Source of the DNA: Trichococcus alkaliphilus
GTDB lineage: Bacteria > Bacillota > Bacilli > Lactobacillales > Aerococcaceae
Assembly: GCF_003008695.1 (NCBI RefSeq)
Contig: NZ_PXZT01000022.1
Location: 1-37,278, forward strand
Length of the DNA: 37,278 nucleotides
Direction of reading: 5' to 3'
A model generated the notes under the pieces. That model had not been told where the DNA came from. It searched no databases and was given only the letters and a program-made list of their open reading frames with translations. Every line of letters begins with the position of its first letter. Within the stretch, counting starts at the first letter, position 1. Positions 7,118 to 16,318 of this stretch are shown here, piece by piece. Both the position numbers and the translations under genes were made by a program.

Positions 7118-9493
7118 TCAGCCGCGGAACGTCACGATTGTCGCGCCGTTTCCACCGGCGTTAACCGCTGCATACTCGTAGGACAGCACTTGCGGATGAC
7201 GCTTCAGTAAGTCGCCCACACCTTTTCGGAGGGCGCCTGTCCCTTTTCCGTGAACGATAGTGACTTGCGGATAACCCGCCAATAAAGCCGCGTCCAAATA
7301 CTGATCGACTTCAGCCAAAGCTTCTTCATAGCGCTGGCCTCTGAGATCAAGCTGCGTCGCCACGTGACTGGATGAAGCCGACTTGACAGTGGCAATCTGC
7401 CTTTGTCTTCTTTGTTGCTGCGGCTCCTCTTTGATCAGCCTGAGGTCCGACTCCGGCAACTTCATCTTCATGATCCCCATCTGCACGACCCATTCGGCGT
7501 TGCCTTTCTTTTCAACGAGTGTGCCTCGCTGGCCATATGTTTCCGTTATGACTTCATCGCCGGGTTTGAACATCTTTTTCTCTTTTTCTTTGCGCAGCAC
7601 TTTGTTTTTGACCAAAGATTCCTCTTGGCGCAGATCATTGAATTGCTTGCGCAAATCGATCAGCTCGTGTTCTTTGATGCTGCCGGAAGTCCCCATGTTC
7701 AGCTGCATTTCACGGATTTCCTGCAACAGGAATTCCGCTTCTTCTTTCGCAGTATCGACCAACTTGTTGGCCTCTTTCTTGGCGTCTTCGATGATTTTTT
7801 CCTTGTTGGTTTCCAGTTTTTCGTTGGCGCGCTTCAGATCCGCCAATAACTTGTCGGATTCTTCCAACTGCGCTTGGAGCTGCAAGGATTCTTTTTCGGT
7901 GACGCGTCGCTTCTGTTCCAGATCCGCAATCATTTCGTTCAGGTTTTGGCTGTCAACATCGATGAAACTGCGCGCCTGATCAATGATGCTCGGGTTAAGC
8001 CCGAGTCGTTTAGAGATGTCGAAGGCGTTGCTTCGTCCGGGTACGCCTATCTGCAGACGATAAGTCGGAGCCAAAGTCTCTCCGTTGAATTCCATGCTGG
8101 CGTTGATTGTGCCGGAGCGATTGTAACCGTAGGCTTTCAGTTCGGGATAATGGGTGGTGGCCATGACATAGCTGCCGATGCCGCCGATATAGTCCAAAAT
8201 AGAGATGGCCAGGGAAGCGCCCTCCTGGGGATCGGTACCGGAACCCAATTCATCCAAGAGCACGAGACTTTTGTCGTCGATTTGATTCAGGATCGAGACG
8301 ATGTTGGTCATATGCGAGGAGAACGTACTAAGGCTCTGTTCGATCGACTGCTCGTCGCCGATATCCGCAAATATTTCCGTGAAAATGCCGATTTGGCTGT
8401 CCTCATCCGCCGGTATCTGAAGTCCGGATTGGCCCATCATCTGGATGATCCCGAGTGTCTTCAGCATGATCGTCTTACCGCCCGTATTCGGACCGGTAAT
8501 GACGATGGCTTGGTATGCTTCGCCAAGGATCAGATCGTTCGCGACTACGTCATTCTGATCGATGAGCGGGTGTCTGGCTTTCCAGATGGCGATATGGTTT
8601 TCTTTGCTGATGATTGGGCGTGTCGCCTTCAGGGAATCGGCATAACGTGCTTTTGCATTGATGAAATCCAAAGTCGCCAATACTTCGCTGTTCCCGTACA
8701 ATTCCTGCGTGAAAGGCTCGATTTCCATCGATAATTCATACAAAATCCGCTCGATTTCCGCTTTCTCCTGCGCAGCCAGCTGGCGCAGATGATTATTCAG
8801 ATCCAGTATGGCTTGCGGTTCGATGTAAAGCGTCTGACCGGTTGAGCTTTGGTCGTGGACAATCCCGCCGAACTGATTGCGGTATTCAATCTTGACCGGA
8901 ATCACAAACCGGTCATTACGGATGGTGATGATGGCATCACTCAGATATGCTGACTTACTGCCTCTGATGATGTCATCCAATTTGGTCCGGATATTTTGTT
9001 CGCCCTGCTTGATTCCTGTGCGGATTCCTTTTAAGGCAGGCGAGGCATCATTCTGGATCGTCCCATCTTCATAGACGGTTGCTTGGATCCTTCTTGTGAT
9101 TTCAGGCAATACAACCAGCTTGGCAACCAATTCGTCCAGGACAAAGAAGGGAATCTCATTGTCTTCGAACCATTGGAAGAACTGGATGATTTCTCTTGTA
9201 GTCGACAATACCCGTCCGATTTCGGTGATCTCTTTGCCGTTCAAGGTGCCGCCTATCTCCAGTCGCTTCAGGTGGCTACGGATGGACTTCAGCCTTGGCA
9301 TCGGAATCCCGCCCTTCAGGCGCAACACCTTTCTGCCGTCTTCCGTTTCATTCTGAAGTGCAACGACTTTTTCCGGATCGGTTTCGGGCCGCAAAGCCTG
9401 AATCTGATCCTTCCCTTGGTCGGTTGCCGCAAAATTCTGGAGCTGTTGTTTTATTTTTTCGAACTCTAATGTTTTGCTAATTTTATTATTCAT
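7118..9493 (-). CDS. mutS2: Endonuclease MutS2
   Basis: The 791-residue protein is full length for MutS2. It has an N-terminal clamp/core region, the MutS-type ATPase with Walker A GPNTGGKT (about 334-341) and Walker B LVLLDELGSGTDP (about 409-421), a long coiled-coil region (about 515-625), and a C-terminal Smr nuclease domain with LDLRGQRYEEA and HGKGTGALR. It lacks the N-terminal mismatch-recognition domain of MutS. Family work links MutS2 to suppression of homologous recombination and, more recently in Bacillus, to rescue of collided ribosomes through the Smr domain. The start has AGGAG eight bases upstream. It sits in the conserved order zapA-cvpA-mutS2-trxA, but polX, which lies between cvpA and mutS2 in Bacillus, is missing here. 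Confidence 0.96.
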   Translation of the reverse strand: MNNKISKTLEFEKIKQQLQNFAATDQGKDQIQALRPETDPEKVVALQNETEDGRKVLRLKGGIPMPRLKSIRSHLKRLEIGGTLNGKEITEIGRVLSTTREIIQFFQWFEDNEIPFFVLDELVAKLVVLPEITRRIQATVYEDGTIQNDASPALKGIRTGIKQGEQNIRTKLDDIIRGSKSAYLSDAIITIRNDRFVIPVKIEYRNQFGGIVHDQSSTGQTLYIEPQAILDLNNHLRQLAAQEKAEIERILYELSMEIEPFTQELYGNSEVLATLDFINAKARYADSLKATRPIISKENHIAIWKARHPLIDQNDVVANDLILGEAYQAIVITGPNTGGKTIMLKTLGIIQMMGQSGLQIPADEDSQIGIFTEIFADIGDEQSIEQSLSTFSSHMTNIVSILNQIDDKSLVLLDELGSGTDPQEGASLAISILDYIGGIGSYVMATTHYPELKAYGYNRSGTINASMEFNGETLAPTYRLQIGVPGRSNAFDISKRLGLNPSIIDQARSFIDVDSQNLNEMIADLEQKRRVTEKESLQLQAQLEESDKLLADLKRANEKLETNKEKIIEDAKKEANKLVDTAKEEAEFLLQEIREMQLNMGTSGSIKEHELIDLRKQFNDLRQEESLVKNKVLRKEKEKKMFKPGDEVITETYGQRGTLVEKKGNAEWVVQMGIMKMKLPESDLRLIKEEPQQQRRQRQIATVKSASSSHVATQLDLRGQRYEEALAEVDQYLDAALLAGYPQVTIVHGKGTGALRKGVGDLLKRHPQVLSYEYAAVNAGGNGATIVTFRG

Positions 9494-9519
9494 CTCATTC
9501 TCCTAAAAAGTGCTTCTCC

Positions 9520-9555
9520 AAAAAAACGGGACGATATAGTACACTATATAGTCCC
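9520..9555 (-). terminator. Terminator of the zapA-cvpA operon
   Basis: On the minus strand GGGACTATATAGT pairs with ACTATATCGTCCC around a two-base loop, followed by GTTTTTTT. It lies between the cvpA stop (9580) and the mutS2 start. Confidence 0.75.
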
Positions 9556-9564
9556 TTCTGTTAA
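9536..9564 (-). promoter_or_regulatory. Candidate promoter of mutS2 overlapping the terminator hairpin
   Basis: On the minus strand TTAACA (9559-9564) and TACTAT (9536-9541) are 17 bases apart. The -10 lies at the hairpin centre, so the start of transcription would fall in the descending arm of the terminator. Confidence 0.45.
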
Positions 9565-9579
9565 ATTAACATTCAGTTA

Positions 9580-10122
9580 CTAAATGATACCGATCCACCA
9601 GTCATAGATCAAACGTGAGAAATATGGCGTTTCTGATACCATCCAAGCCGCAAGTTCGCTCTCGACATAAAGCTGTTGGATGAAATCCAATGGAATCATG
9701 GATGCGAGCGTCAGCAACAGAAAGATCCCGATGTAGTGCATCAGGAATCCGAGTACGCCGCCACCCAGCTGATTCAGCTGTTTGATTATGGGGAAGAATG
9801 CCAATGAGTTCAGCATGCTCCCGACAAATCTCGTGACAAGCCAGCCCGCGAACAACAACAGGACGAACGCCAATCCGTTATAAAACGCCTGATCCAGGAC
9901 GAATGACACTTCTTCTGTGTAAAAAATCAATTCTTTGCCGAACTCGACGGATGGGTACGGGACCAACAAATCGATTTTTCCCGCGACTACGGCATAGTAT
10001 TCTCTGGCGACCAAGAAAGAAATGAAATATCCCAGGGTGTAGACAACCTGCAGAATAAGTCCTCTTCTGACGCCAGTATAGATGCCCAACAATAGTGAGA
10101 GCACTATGATCAACGTAAGCAT
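9580..10122 (-). CDS. CvpA family membrane protein
   Basis: The 180-residue protein has four hydrophobic segments (about 2-20, 24-40, 78-98 and 112-140). The pattern GIYTGVRRGLILQVVYTLGY near the N terminus is typical of CvpA (PF02674). In enterobacteria CvpA is needed for colicin V production and purine-biosynthesis-linked phenotypes; in Firmicutes (YshB) the role is unclear. Its start is 29 bases downstream of zapA with AGGTG in front of the ATG, so the two are co-transcribed. The order zapA-cvpA is the same as zapA-yshB in Bacillus. Confidence 0.92.
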   Translation of the reverse strand: MLTLIIVLSLLLGIYTGVRRGLILQVVYTLGYFISFLVAREYYAVVAGKIDLLVPYPSVEFGKELIFYTEEVSFVLDQAFYNGLAFVLLLFAGWLVTRFVGSMLNSLAFFPIIKQLNQLGGGVLGFLMHYIGIFLLLTLASMIPLDFIQQLYVESELAAWMVSETPYFSRLIYDWWIGII

Positions 10123-10151
10123 TTTTTCACCTGATTTCTACAGTCTTTTTA

Positions 10152-10940
10152 CTACTTTTTTCCATCGTGCTCGTGATTTTTGGTGTAAGGCGGAATAGTA
10201 TTCTCAGCATTCCTGTTGACACCCAAAGCCGAACGCACCTGATTTCTGTGTTGCGCCCGTTTTAGTGCCGCCTCAGAAGCGGTTGTCGTCTTCGTCAATT
10301 TTGAATTGGATTTCCTTGCCGGCAGTTCGTTGGCTTCGCGGGCAGCTTGTTGCAGTTCACTGATGGTTGCAGGCATAGAAGTCACTGTTTGGCTCTCGTT
10401 ATCGCGCTTTTTCCCCGCAAAGGTAGCCACTGCCTTCTTAGCGGCCGCATTACCGGTCAGCTTTTCTGGATTGTGTTCCTTTTCAGGCGTTTCAACCGCT
10501 GTTGCCTCGGGTTCACCTGCTTGTGTAGCTGCGTTCTCCTCTGCCAGGGGAACGGCGTCAGTTTTAGGTTCAACGTCGGCAACAACTTCAGGATTGGGCG
10601 CCTCGGCTAAAGTATTCTCCGGCTCAGCCTGTTCTGTTTCCTCAACGGAAACGGAGTGTGTAACGCTTTGGCTTTCCTGCAAAGCTTTCTCGAGCGCTGC
10701 CACTTTCAGCAACAACTCTTCCATCTCCAACTGTTTCGTGATCTGATCGGAAATGGCATTCACAGCCACAAGAATGCCGCGCTCCTCCCGACCAAGCGTC
10801 GGTGCTGCTTGTTTGATCTGTTCCAATTGCGCATTGACCAATTCCGATACCGCAGTCAAATGCTCAGGTGCTTTATTTCCCACAATCGTATAGGTCTTCC
10901 CTGCTATGATTGTTTTGAATCTTCTTTTGTTTTCCGTCAT
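10152..10940 (-). CDS. zapA: Cell division protein ZapA with a long disordered C-terminal extension
   Basis: The first ~100 residues are a normal ZapA (KRRFKTIIAGKTYTIVG, then a helical region to about residue 95). ZapA binds FtsZ and bundles Z-ring filaments. The ATG at 10938-10940 has GGAGG nine bases upstream. The protein is 262 residues long, whereas ZapA is usually about 85-110. The extra ~165 residues are low complexity, rich in Glu, Ala, Pro and Thr, then become basic towards the C terminus (KRAQHRNQVRSALGVNRNA) with a final acidic/His tail. There is no frameshift or internal start with a ribosome binding site that would split it. The tail may be a linker with a short binding motif at its end; this is inference. 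Confidence 0.88.
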   Translation of the reverse strand: MTENKRRFKTIIAGKTYTIVGNKAPEHLTAVSELVNAQLEQIKQAAPTLGREERGILVAVNAISDQITKQLEMEELLLKVAALEKALQESQSVTHSVSVEETEQAEPENTLAEAPNPEVVADVEPKTDAVPLAEENAATQAGEPEATAVETPEKEHNPEKLTGNAAAKKAVATFAGKKRDNESQTVTSMPATISELQQAAREANELPARKSNSKLTKTTTASEAALKRAQHRNQVRSALGVNRNAENTIPPYTKNHEHDGKK

Positions 10941-11094
10941 ATTCAAAGACCTCCATTAAAAAACTGTCTAATATATTTTAACATAAATCTTGCAGATTGC
11001 AGTATAAACCTCTTCCTGTTCGCAAACCTGCCCATTTACCGGAAATAGCCGGCTGACTCCCTTCACATTTCACCATCAAGAAGTACCCTTCCTG

Positions 11095-11103
11095 TGATAG
11101 AAT
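11095..11103 (+). promoter_or_regulatory. Extended -10 promoter of rnhC
   Basis: TGATAGAAT is an extended -10 (TG-n-TAGAAT) about 60 bases upstream of the rnhC start. No clear -35 is present. The stretch 10941-11094 between zapA and this site has no gene. Confidence 0.5.
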
Positions 11104-11161
11104 AAGGGATGCTACCCTCGAGAAGCTGTCCAGAAAAATTAAATAGAGCAAGGATGAGAAT

Positions 11162-12112
11162 ATGTCGAATGTCGTATTGAAAGTAACGACGGGCCAACTG
11201 AAAAAGATGGCCGTCTTTTATCAGGATTACGTTGTGAAACCTGTGCCGCACAGCCTTTTCACAGCCAAAAAGAACCAGACCACCATCACCGGTTACAATT
11301 CCGGAAAAGTGCTGTTCCAAGGCCAAAACGCCGAAAGTGAAGCAGCACAGTGGCATGCCGCCAGCGAGAAGGTTGGGGATCCAAAACCCCCTGTCGCAAA
11401 AAACGGCTTTAACAAGGCAGCCCCGAGCAAAACCGGCCTCCCTGCAGGCTTTTCCACTTGGTCCGTCATCGGCAGCGATGAAGTCGGCAACGGCAGTTAT
11501 TTCGGGCCACTGACTGTCTGCGCTGTCTACGCGTCCACCGAACAATTGCCCTTGCTGAAGAACATGGGCGTCCAGGATTCCAAAGCGCTGACGGATGCCC
11601 GCATCATCACCATCGCGAAGCAGTTAGTGAAGCAAGTCCCGCACAGCGTCATCAACTTGATGCCCGAGAAATACAATGAGGTCCAACCGACGATGTCACA
11701 AGGGAAAATGAAGGCGTTGCTGCACAACCAAGTGCTCGATCAGCTGTTGAAGAAAATCGCTCCGGAAAAGCCCAAAGCGATCCTAGTCGATCAGTTTGAA
11801 TTGCCTTCCACGTATTTCAAGCATATCGCCGATCAAAAAGTGCAAGTGAAGGAGAACATTCATTTCCAGACCAAAGGCGAATCCCACCATCTGGCGGTGG
11901 CGGCGGCTTCCATCATCGCCCGCTTTTACTTCCTCAAGACTTTGGCGGACATGACCGCAGCCTCTGGCTATCCGATCCCTTCAGGCGCCGGCGCCAACGT
12001 CGACTTGATTGCTGCGGAAATGTACCGTGAAGGCGGCTTGGAACTGCTGGACAAATACACGAAGCTTCACTTCGCCAACACCCAAAAAGCCATCCGACTG
12101 GCGTATATATAA
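11162..12112 (+). CDS. rnhC: Ribonuclease HIII
   Basis: The enzyme cleaves the RNA strand of RNA-DNA hybrids. The 316-residue protein has the N-terminal TBP-like substrate-binding domain of RNase HIII (about 1-85), a variable Ala/Pro-rich linker (about 60-95) and the RNase H type 2 core with IGSDEVGNGSYFGP (acidic catalytic D and E), LVDQF and HHLAVAAASIIAR. The ATG is preceded by AAGGATGAGAAT. It is divergent from zapA and convergent with pheT, the same neighbourhood as in Bacillus. Confidence 0.96.
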   Translation: MSNVVLKVTTGQLKKMAVFYQDYVVKPVPHSLFTAKKNQTTITGYNSGKVLFQGQNAESEAAQWHAASEKVGDPKPPVAKNGFNKAAPSKTGLPAGFSTWSVIGSDEVGNGSYFGPLTVCAVYASTEQLPLLKNMGVQDSKALTDARIITIAKQLVKQVPHSVINLMPEKYNEVQPTMSQGKMKALLHNQVLDQLLKKIAPEKPKAILVDQFELPSTYFKHIADQKVQVKENIHFQTKGESHHLAVAAASIIARFYFLKTLADMTAASGYPIPSGAGANVDLIAAEMYREGGLELLDKYTKLHFANTQKAIRLAYI

Positions 12113-12113
12113 T

Positions 12114-12151
12114 AAAAAACGATTCGCCTCAGAAACGGCGAATCGTTTTTT
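12114..12151. terminator. Bidirectional terminator between rnhC and pheT
   Basis: AAAAAACGATTCGCC pairs with GGCGAATCGTTTTTT around an eight-base loop, with A/T tracts on both sides. Confidence 0.93.
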
Positions 12152-12187
12152 GTGTATTGTTCAGTAAAATTAGGCAAGCAGGATCAC

Positions 12188-14602
12188 TTATCGGATGGCA
12201 GCTCCGCATTCGGTTTCCAGAGCCGCAACCAATTTGGCGAAGGCTTTGTTGATGTCTTCATCGACAAGCGTCGCTTCAGGGTTCAGGAATGACATGGAAT
12301 AAGCCACCGACTTCTTGCCGTCCTCGATGCCTTTGCCTTGATAGATATCGAACAGATGGACATCCTTCAGGAATTTTCCGCCGTTTTCCTTGATGGTCTT
12401 TACAATCTGTTGGTGTGTGACGGTCTCATCAACCAATAAAGCCACATCGCGGGTCACGCCAGGGAATTTAGGGATCGGCTGTTGCGTGATCACTTCTTTC
12501 GGTGCGGCGATGATCGCTTCGAAATCGATTTCGAAGGCATAAGTTTCCTTCAGGTCATAGGCATTTGCCGTTGCAGGATGGACTTGGCCGACATAACCGA
12601 TATAGGCATCGCCCAGATAAACGGCAGCCGTTCTGCCTGGGTGCATCCATTTCAGGTCTTTGGCAGCTTCGAAACGGATTTGATCGCTCAGGCCCATCGT
12701 TTCGAAATAACCATCCAATACCCCTTTGGCATGGTAAAAGTTGACGGGTTCAGCAGCCATTTGCCAATCTTTTTGGTAGGCCATTCCTGTCATCACTCCG
12801 GCCAAACGTTCTGCCTCAATCGGCAAAACGCGATCAGCTGACGGGAAGAACACCCGACCGATTTCATAAAATTGGATATCCGTGTTCTTGCGGGCAACGT
12901 TGTAAGCGGCGTTGTCCAGCAACGTGCTCAACAAGTTCATCCGCAGCGTGCTGCGGTCTTCGCTCATAGGCCAAGCCAAACGGATGCCTTCCTTGTCTTC
13001 GACTGCGTATTCTCTCGCTTTTTCGGCGGTAGTCAGGACATAGCTGATGTTCTGGGTCAGTCCCGCACCTTCCATGAATCTTCTGGTGATGCGCATCGTA
13101 TGTTGTTTAGGCGTCAATGCAGTAGGCAAAGCTGGTGTGATCGGCAATGTTTCCGGAAGGTTGTCGTATCCGTAGATGCGTGCGACTTCTTCCAGGATAT
13201 CCGCATAGATGGAGATATCCCATCTTCTCGGCGGCACAGAAACGCTGAATGTTTCGCCGTCAAATGTCGATGCAAAGCCCAACTGGTTGAAGATGGCAGT
13301 CACTTCCTCGCTGGAAATGGCAGTCCCCAACGAACGGTTGATTTTTTCCAAAGTGATGACCACTTCCGTATCCTTCACTTCCACAGTATCGATAGAAGCC
13401 GTACCGGCAACGATTGTTCCCCCTGCCAACTCGTGAATCAGCTCAGCGGCATGTTGTCCAGCTGTGCGGATTGTCGCTACGTTGATGCCTTTTTCGAAAC
13501 GGGAACTGGATTCGCTGCGCAAGTTGAACTTCCCAGCTGTTTTGCGGATCAAAACCGGATTGAACAATGCCGCTTCCAATGCGACAGTCACGGTTTCATC
13601 GGTGATTTCCGAATCCAGACCGCCCATGACGCCCGCCAATGCAATCGGCGCAGTGCCGTTCGTGATGACGATGTTATCCGTGTCCAGCGTTCTTTCCACT
13701 CCGTCAAGAGTAGTCATCATTTCGTTCGCTTTGGCACGGCGGACGATGATTTCCTTGGAACCGATTTGATCATAGTCGAAAGCGTGCAGCGGCTGGCCGT
13801 ATTCCAACAGGATGTAATTCGTGATGTCGACTACGTTGTTGATCGGACGGATGCCGCCGTTCATCAGTTTGTTCTGCAGCCAAAGCGGACTTTCCGCAAT
13901 TTTTACGTCTTTGATCACTTGGATATGGTAGGCAGGCGCATCGTTCGTGTCCTCAACGGCAACTTTGATGTAATCCGCTACAGAACCTGTTTTTCCGGAG
14001 ACAGGAGCCTCCGGGAATTTCAGTGTTTTGTTGTAGATGGCTGCGACTTCATAGGCGGATCCGCGCATGCTTAAAGCATCGGCACGGTTCGGCGTGATAT
14101 CGATATCCAGGATCGCATCATCCAGTTCCAATAAGTCTACGACTTCCGTTCCGGGAACAGCTTCAGCAGGCAGTACAAAAATCCCGTCCGCATATTTTTT
14201 GGAAACAACACTTTCAGAGTAGCCCAATTCAGCCAACGAACAAATCATTCCGTTCGATTCTTGACCGCGCATTTTGCCCTTCTTTATTTTTGCGTTGCCG
14301 GTGATCCGTGCGCCATGCAAAGCCACGATGACTTTTTGCCCGACAGCCACATTCGGCGCTCCGCAGACGATCTGGATCGGTTCCTCAGCCCCGATATTCA
14401 CTTGGCAGACATGCAGATGGTCAGAATCAGGATGGTCGACCACGGATAACGTTTCGCCGACAACGATTTTGGACAAGCCTTTGCCAGGATAGACGACGTC
14501 GTCCACCTCGATACCTGTTCGGGACATTTTTTCAGCCAATTCTTCAGGTGTTACATCAGATAGATCTAAATACTCTTTTAACCATTTATAGGAAACTTTC
14601 AT
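12188..14602 (-). CDS. pheT: Phenylalanyl-tRNA synthetase beta subunit
   Basis: The beta subunit of the (alpha-beta)2 enzyme that charges tRNA-Phe. The 804-residue protein shows the N-terminal OB-type tRNA-binding domain (DHPDSDHLHVCQVNIG, then VCGAPNVAVGQKVIVAL, about 55-110), the B3/B4 editing module and B5 domain (about 200-480), the catalytic-like core, and the C-terminal anticodon-binding FDX-ACB domain (PIPKFPGVTRDVALLVDE). Length is normal for Firmicutes. It starts four bases after the pheS stop codon and is therefore translated from the pheST mRNA under T-box control. Confidence 0.97.
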   Translation of the reverse strand: MKVSYKWLKEYLDLSDVTPEELAEKMSRTGIEVDDVVYPGKGLSKIVVGETLSVVDHPDSDHLHVCQVNIGAEEPIQIVCGAPNVAVGQKVIVALHGARITGNAKIKKGKMRGQESNGMICSLAELGYSESVVSKKYADGIFVLPAEAVPGTEVVDLLELDDAILDIDITPNRADALSMRGSAYEVAAIYNKTLKFPEAPVSGKTGSVADYIKVAVEDTNDAPAYHIQVIKDVKIAESPLWLQNKLMNGGIRPINNVVDITNYILLEYGQPLHAFDYDQIGSKEIIVRRAKANEMMTTLDGVERTLDTDNIVITNGTAPIALAGVMGGLDSEITDETVTVALEAALFNPVLIRKTAGKFNLRSESSSRFEKGINVATIRTAGQHAAELIHELAGGTIVAGTASIDTVEVKDTEVVITLEKINRSLGTAISSEEVTAIFNQLGFASTFDGETFSVSVPPRRWDISIYADILEEVARIYGYDNLPETLPITPALPTALTPKQHTMRITRRFMEGAGLTQNISYVLTTAEKAREYAVEDKEGIRLAWPMSEDRSTLRMNLLSTLLDNAAYNVARKNTDIQFYEIGRVFFPSADRVLPIEAERLAGVMTGMAYQKDWQMAAEPVNFYHAKGVLDGYFETMGLSDQIRFEAAKDLKWMHPGRTAAVYLGDAYIGYVGQVHPATANAYDLKETYAFEIDFEAIIAAPKEVITQQPIPKFPGVTRDVALLVDETVTHQQIVKTIKENGGKFLKDVHLFDIYQGKGIEDGKKSVAYSMSFLNPEATLVDEDINKAFAKLVAALETECGAAIR

Positions 14603-14606
14603 TTCA

Positions 14607-15653
14607 TTACTCCTTCACATCAAATTGACTTAAGAATCGGATGTCGTTTTGATAGAAGTGGCGGATGTCATCCACTCCATATTTCAACATCGCTACACGC
14701 TCTTGCCCAAGCCCGAAAGCAAAACCGGAATATTTCGCGGAATCGATCCCCGACATTTCCAAAACATTCGGATGCACAATGCCGGATCCCAAGATTTCGA
14801 TCCAACCGGTTTGTTTGCAGACGTTGCAGCCGGATCCGCCGCATTTGAAGCAGCTGACATCGACTTCGACAGAAGGTTCAGTGAACGGGAAGTAGCTCGG
14901 ACGCAAACGGATTTCGCGCTCTTCGCCGAACAATTTTTTGGCGAAGACGGCAAGCGTGCCTTTAAGATCAGCCAAAGTGATGTTCTCGCCGATGACCAAT
15001 CCTTCAATCTGGTGGAACTGGTGTGAATGGGTCGCGTCATCGCTGTCGCGGCGGTAGACTTTCCCCGGGCTGATCATCTTCAATGGTCCTTTGGAGAAGT
15101 CATGCTTCTCCATCGTGCGCGCTTGGACGGGTGACGTATGCGTACGCAACAACAATTCACCGGTGATGTAGAAAGTGTCCTGCATATCACGGGCCGGATG
15201 ATCTTTCGGAAGATTCATCTTTTCGAAATTGTAGCTGTCCTGTTCCACTTCTGGGCCGTCCACAATCTTGTAACCCATGCCCAAAAACAGATCCTCGATT
15301 TCTTCGTTGATCTGCGTCAAGACATGTGTCGTGCCTTGGGCGATTTTTTTGCCAGGCAAGGTGACATCGATCGTTTCAGCCGCGATTTCGGCTTCCATTT
15401 TTTTGATTTCCAGCGCATCTTTTTTGGCTTGGATGGCGGCTTCGATGTCGTCGCGCAGTTCATTCGCCAAAGTTCCGATGACGGGACGCTCCTCAGGGCT
15501 TAAATCCTTCATCCCTCTCAAAGCTTCTGTGATCGGCCCTTTTTTCCCTAAATAGGAAATGCGGACTTGATTCAATGCCTGCAGATCCTCTGCAGATTCG
15601 ACTTGATGTAAGGCATCTATACGTAATGTTTGTAATTTTGCTTTCAATTCCAT
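14607..15653 (-). CDS. pheS: Phenylalanyl-tRNA synthetase alpha subunit
   Basis: The catalytic alpha subunit forms Phe-AMP and charges tRNA-Phe. The 348-residue product has the N-terminal coiled-coil tRNA-binding region (about 1-90) and the class II core with [15 protein letters not shown] (motif 2 region) and [17 protein letters not shown] (motif 3). [14 protein letters not shown] cysteine cluster is present, as often in Firmicutes PheS. The ATG at 15651-15653 (MELKAKLQ) has AAGGGG upstream; a longer open frame runs back into the T-box leader and is not translated as far as I can see. Confidence 0.97.
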   Translation of the reverse strand: MELKAKLQTLRIDALHQVESAEDLQALNQVRISYLGKKGPITEALRGMKDLSPEERPVIGTLANELRDDIEAAIQAKKDALEIKKMEAEIAAETIDVTLPGKKIAQGTTHVLTQINEEIEDLFLGMGYKIVDGPEVEQDSYNFEKMNLPKDHPARDMQDTFYITGELLLRTHTSPVQARTMEKHDFSKGPLKMISPGKVYRRDSDDATHSHQFHQIEGLVIGENITLADLKGTLAVFAKKLFGEEREIRLRPSYFPFTEPSVEVDVSCFKCGGSGCNVCKQTGWIEILGSGIVHPNVLEMSGIDSAKYSGFAFGLGQERVAMLKYGVDDIRHFYQNDIRFLSQFDVKE

Positions 15654-15681
15654 GTTCTGTCCCCTTTTCTTGAAAAAATGC

Positions 15682-15713
15682 AAAAAAATCCCATCCCTGG
15701 TAAGGGACGAGAT
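15682..15713 (-). terminator. T-box terminator (attenuator) of pheST
   Basis: On the minus strand ATCTCGTCCCT pairs with AGGGATGGGAT around TACC, followed by TTTTTTT. The T-box consensus lies immediately upstream and can form the competing antiterminator. Confidence 0.9.
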
Positions 15714-15940
15714 TTTCGTGGTACCACCCTTGTTTCGCTGCAAGCAACGACACTTCATTTGTTTAACGGTAATAAACCGGAACTTTATTCATTGCACAGG
15801 GCAAATCCCAAAGTCAGCTCGGGGAGTGAAAAATCACAATCGGCTTCTATAAAGGCTCGCAGTCAATGGCCATTATTCCCTGAAAAAAGCTGCAGATCGT
15901 GAAGGTTCCCTTCAACGCTTTTCATATTCATTTTACTTAC
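15682..15940 (-). promoter_or_regulatory. T-box riboswitch leader of pheST
   Basis: The minus strand carries AAGGGTGGTACCACG (15717-15731), the T-box antiterminator consensus that pairs with the uncharged tRNA CCA end, directly before the terminator. Farther upstream CAGGG (near 15877-15881) can pair with CCCTG (15796-15800) as part of Stem I. Regulation: uncharged tRNA-Phe promotes read-through into pheST. I could not place the specifier codon with confidence; UUC is expected. Confidence 0.92.
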
Positions 15941-15946
15941 TTTGCC

Positions 15947-15975
15947 AGTTTACCCGGAAATGCCGCTTCCGTCAA
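15947..15975 (-). promoter_or_regulatory. Promoter of the pheST T-box transcript
   Basis: On the minus strand TTGACG (15970-15975) and TAAACT (15947-15952) are 17 bases apart. They lie just beyond the stop codon of the HxlR-type gene and upstream of the leader. Confidence 0.75.
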
Positions 15976-15982
15976 GTTCGGA

Positions 15983-16306
15983 TTAGACCCAAGCATCCGA
16001 CCAAGATTGGATTTCCAGCATCACATTGTTCAAAGCTTTCCCTTTTTCGGACAATCCATACATCACTTTGATTGCCGCCGCAGGATTTTCGGTTCTTACT
16101 ACAATTTTTTCATCTTCCAGCTCTTTTAAGCGTTCTACTAATACTCGATCACTGACATTAGGTATCTGCACGGCCAATTCCTTGAATCGTTTATCTCCGT
16201 CCATCAAGACTTCGATGATTAAGCCGGTCCATTTTTTCCCTAAAATAGAGAATGTTTTTTCAAACTTTGGACAAATACATTTTTTTACTTCCAGCATTTC
16301 ATTCAC
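15983..16306 (-). CDS. HxlR-family winged-helix transcriptional regulator
   Basis: The 107-residue protein matches the HxlR/MarR-like PF01638 family: CPKFEKTFSILGKKWTGLII, LMDGDKRFKEL, NVSDRVLVERLKELEDEKIVVR (recognition helix and wing) and a C-terminal dimer helix. Cysteines in KKCICPKF near the N terminus recall redox- or quinone-sensing members such as YodB, but this is only suggestive. The GTG start at 16304-16306 is six bases after AGAGGTG and is preferred over an ATG three codons later and a GTG three codons earlier. No divergent target gene adjoins it. It has a consensus promoter bracketed by TTTGAC/GTCAAA and may regulate itself. Confidence 0.9.
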   Translation of the reverse strand: MNEMLEVKKCICPKFEKTFSILGKKWTGLIIEVLMDGDKRFKELAVQIPNVSDRVLVERLKELEDEKIVVRTENPAAAIKVMYGLSEKGKALNNVMLEIQSWSDAWV

Positions 16307-16318
16307 AGCCTTCACCTC

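Noticed and set aside
12872-14074. 400-codon open frame opposite pheT
   Set aside because: It is antisense to a complete, well conserved gene; the product has no domain pattern and no ribosome binding site.
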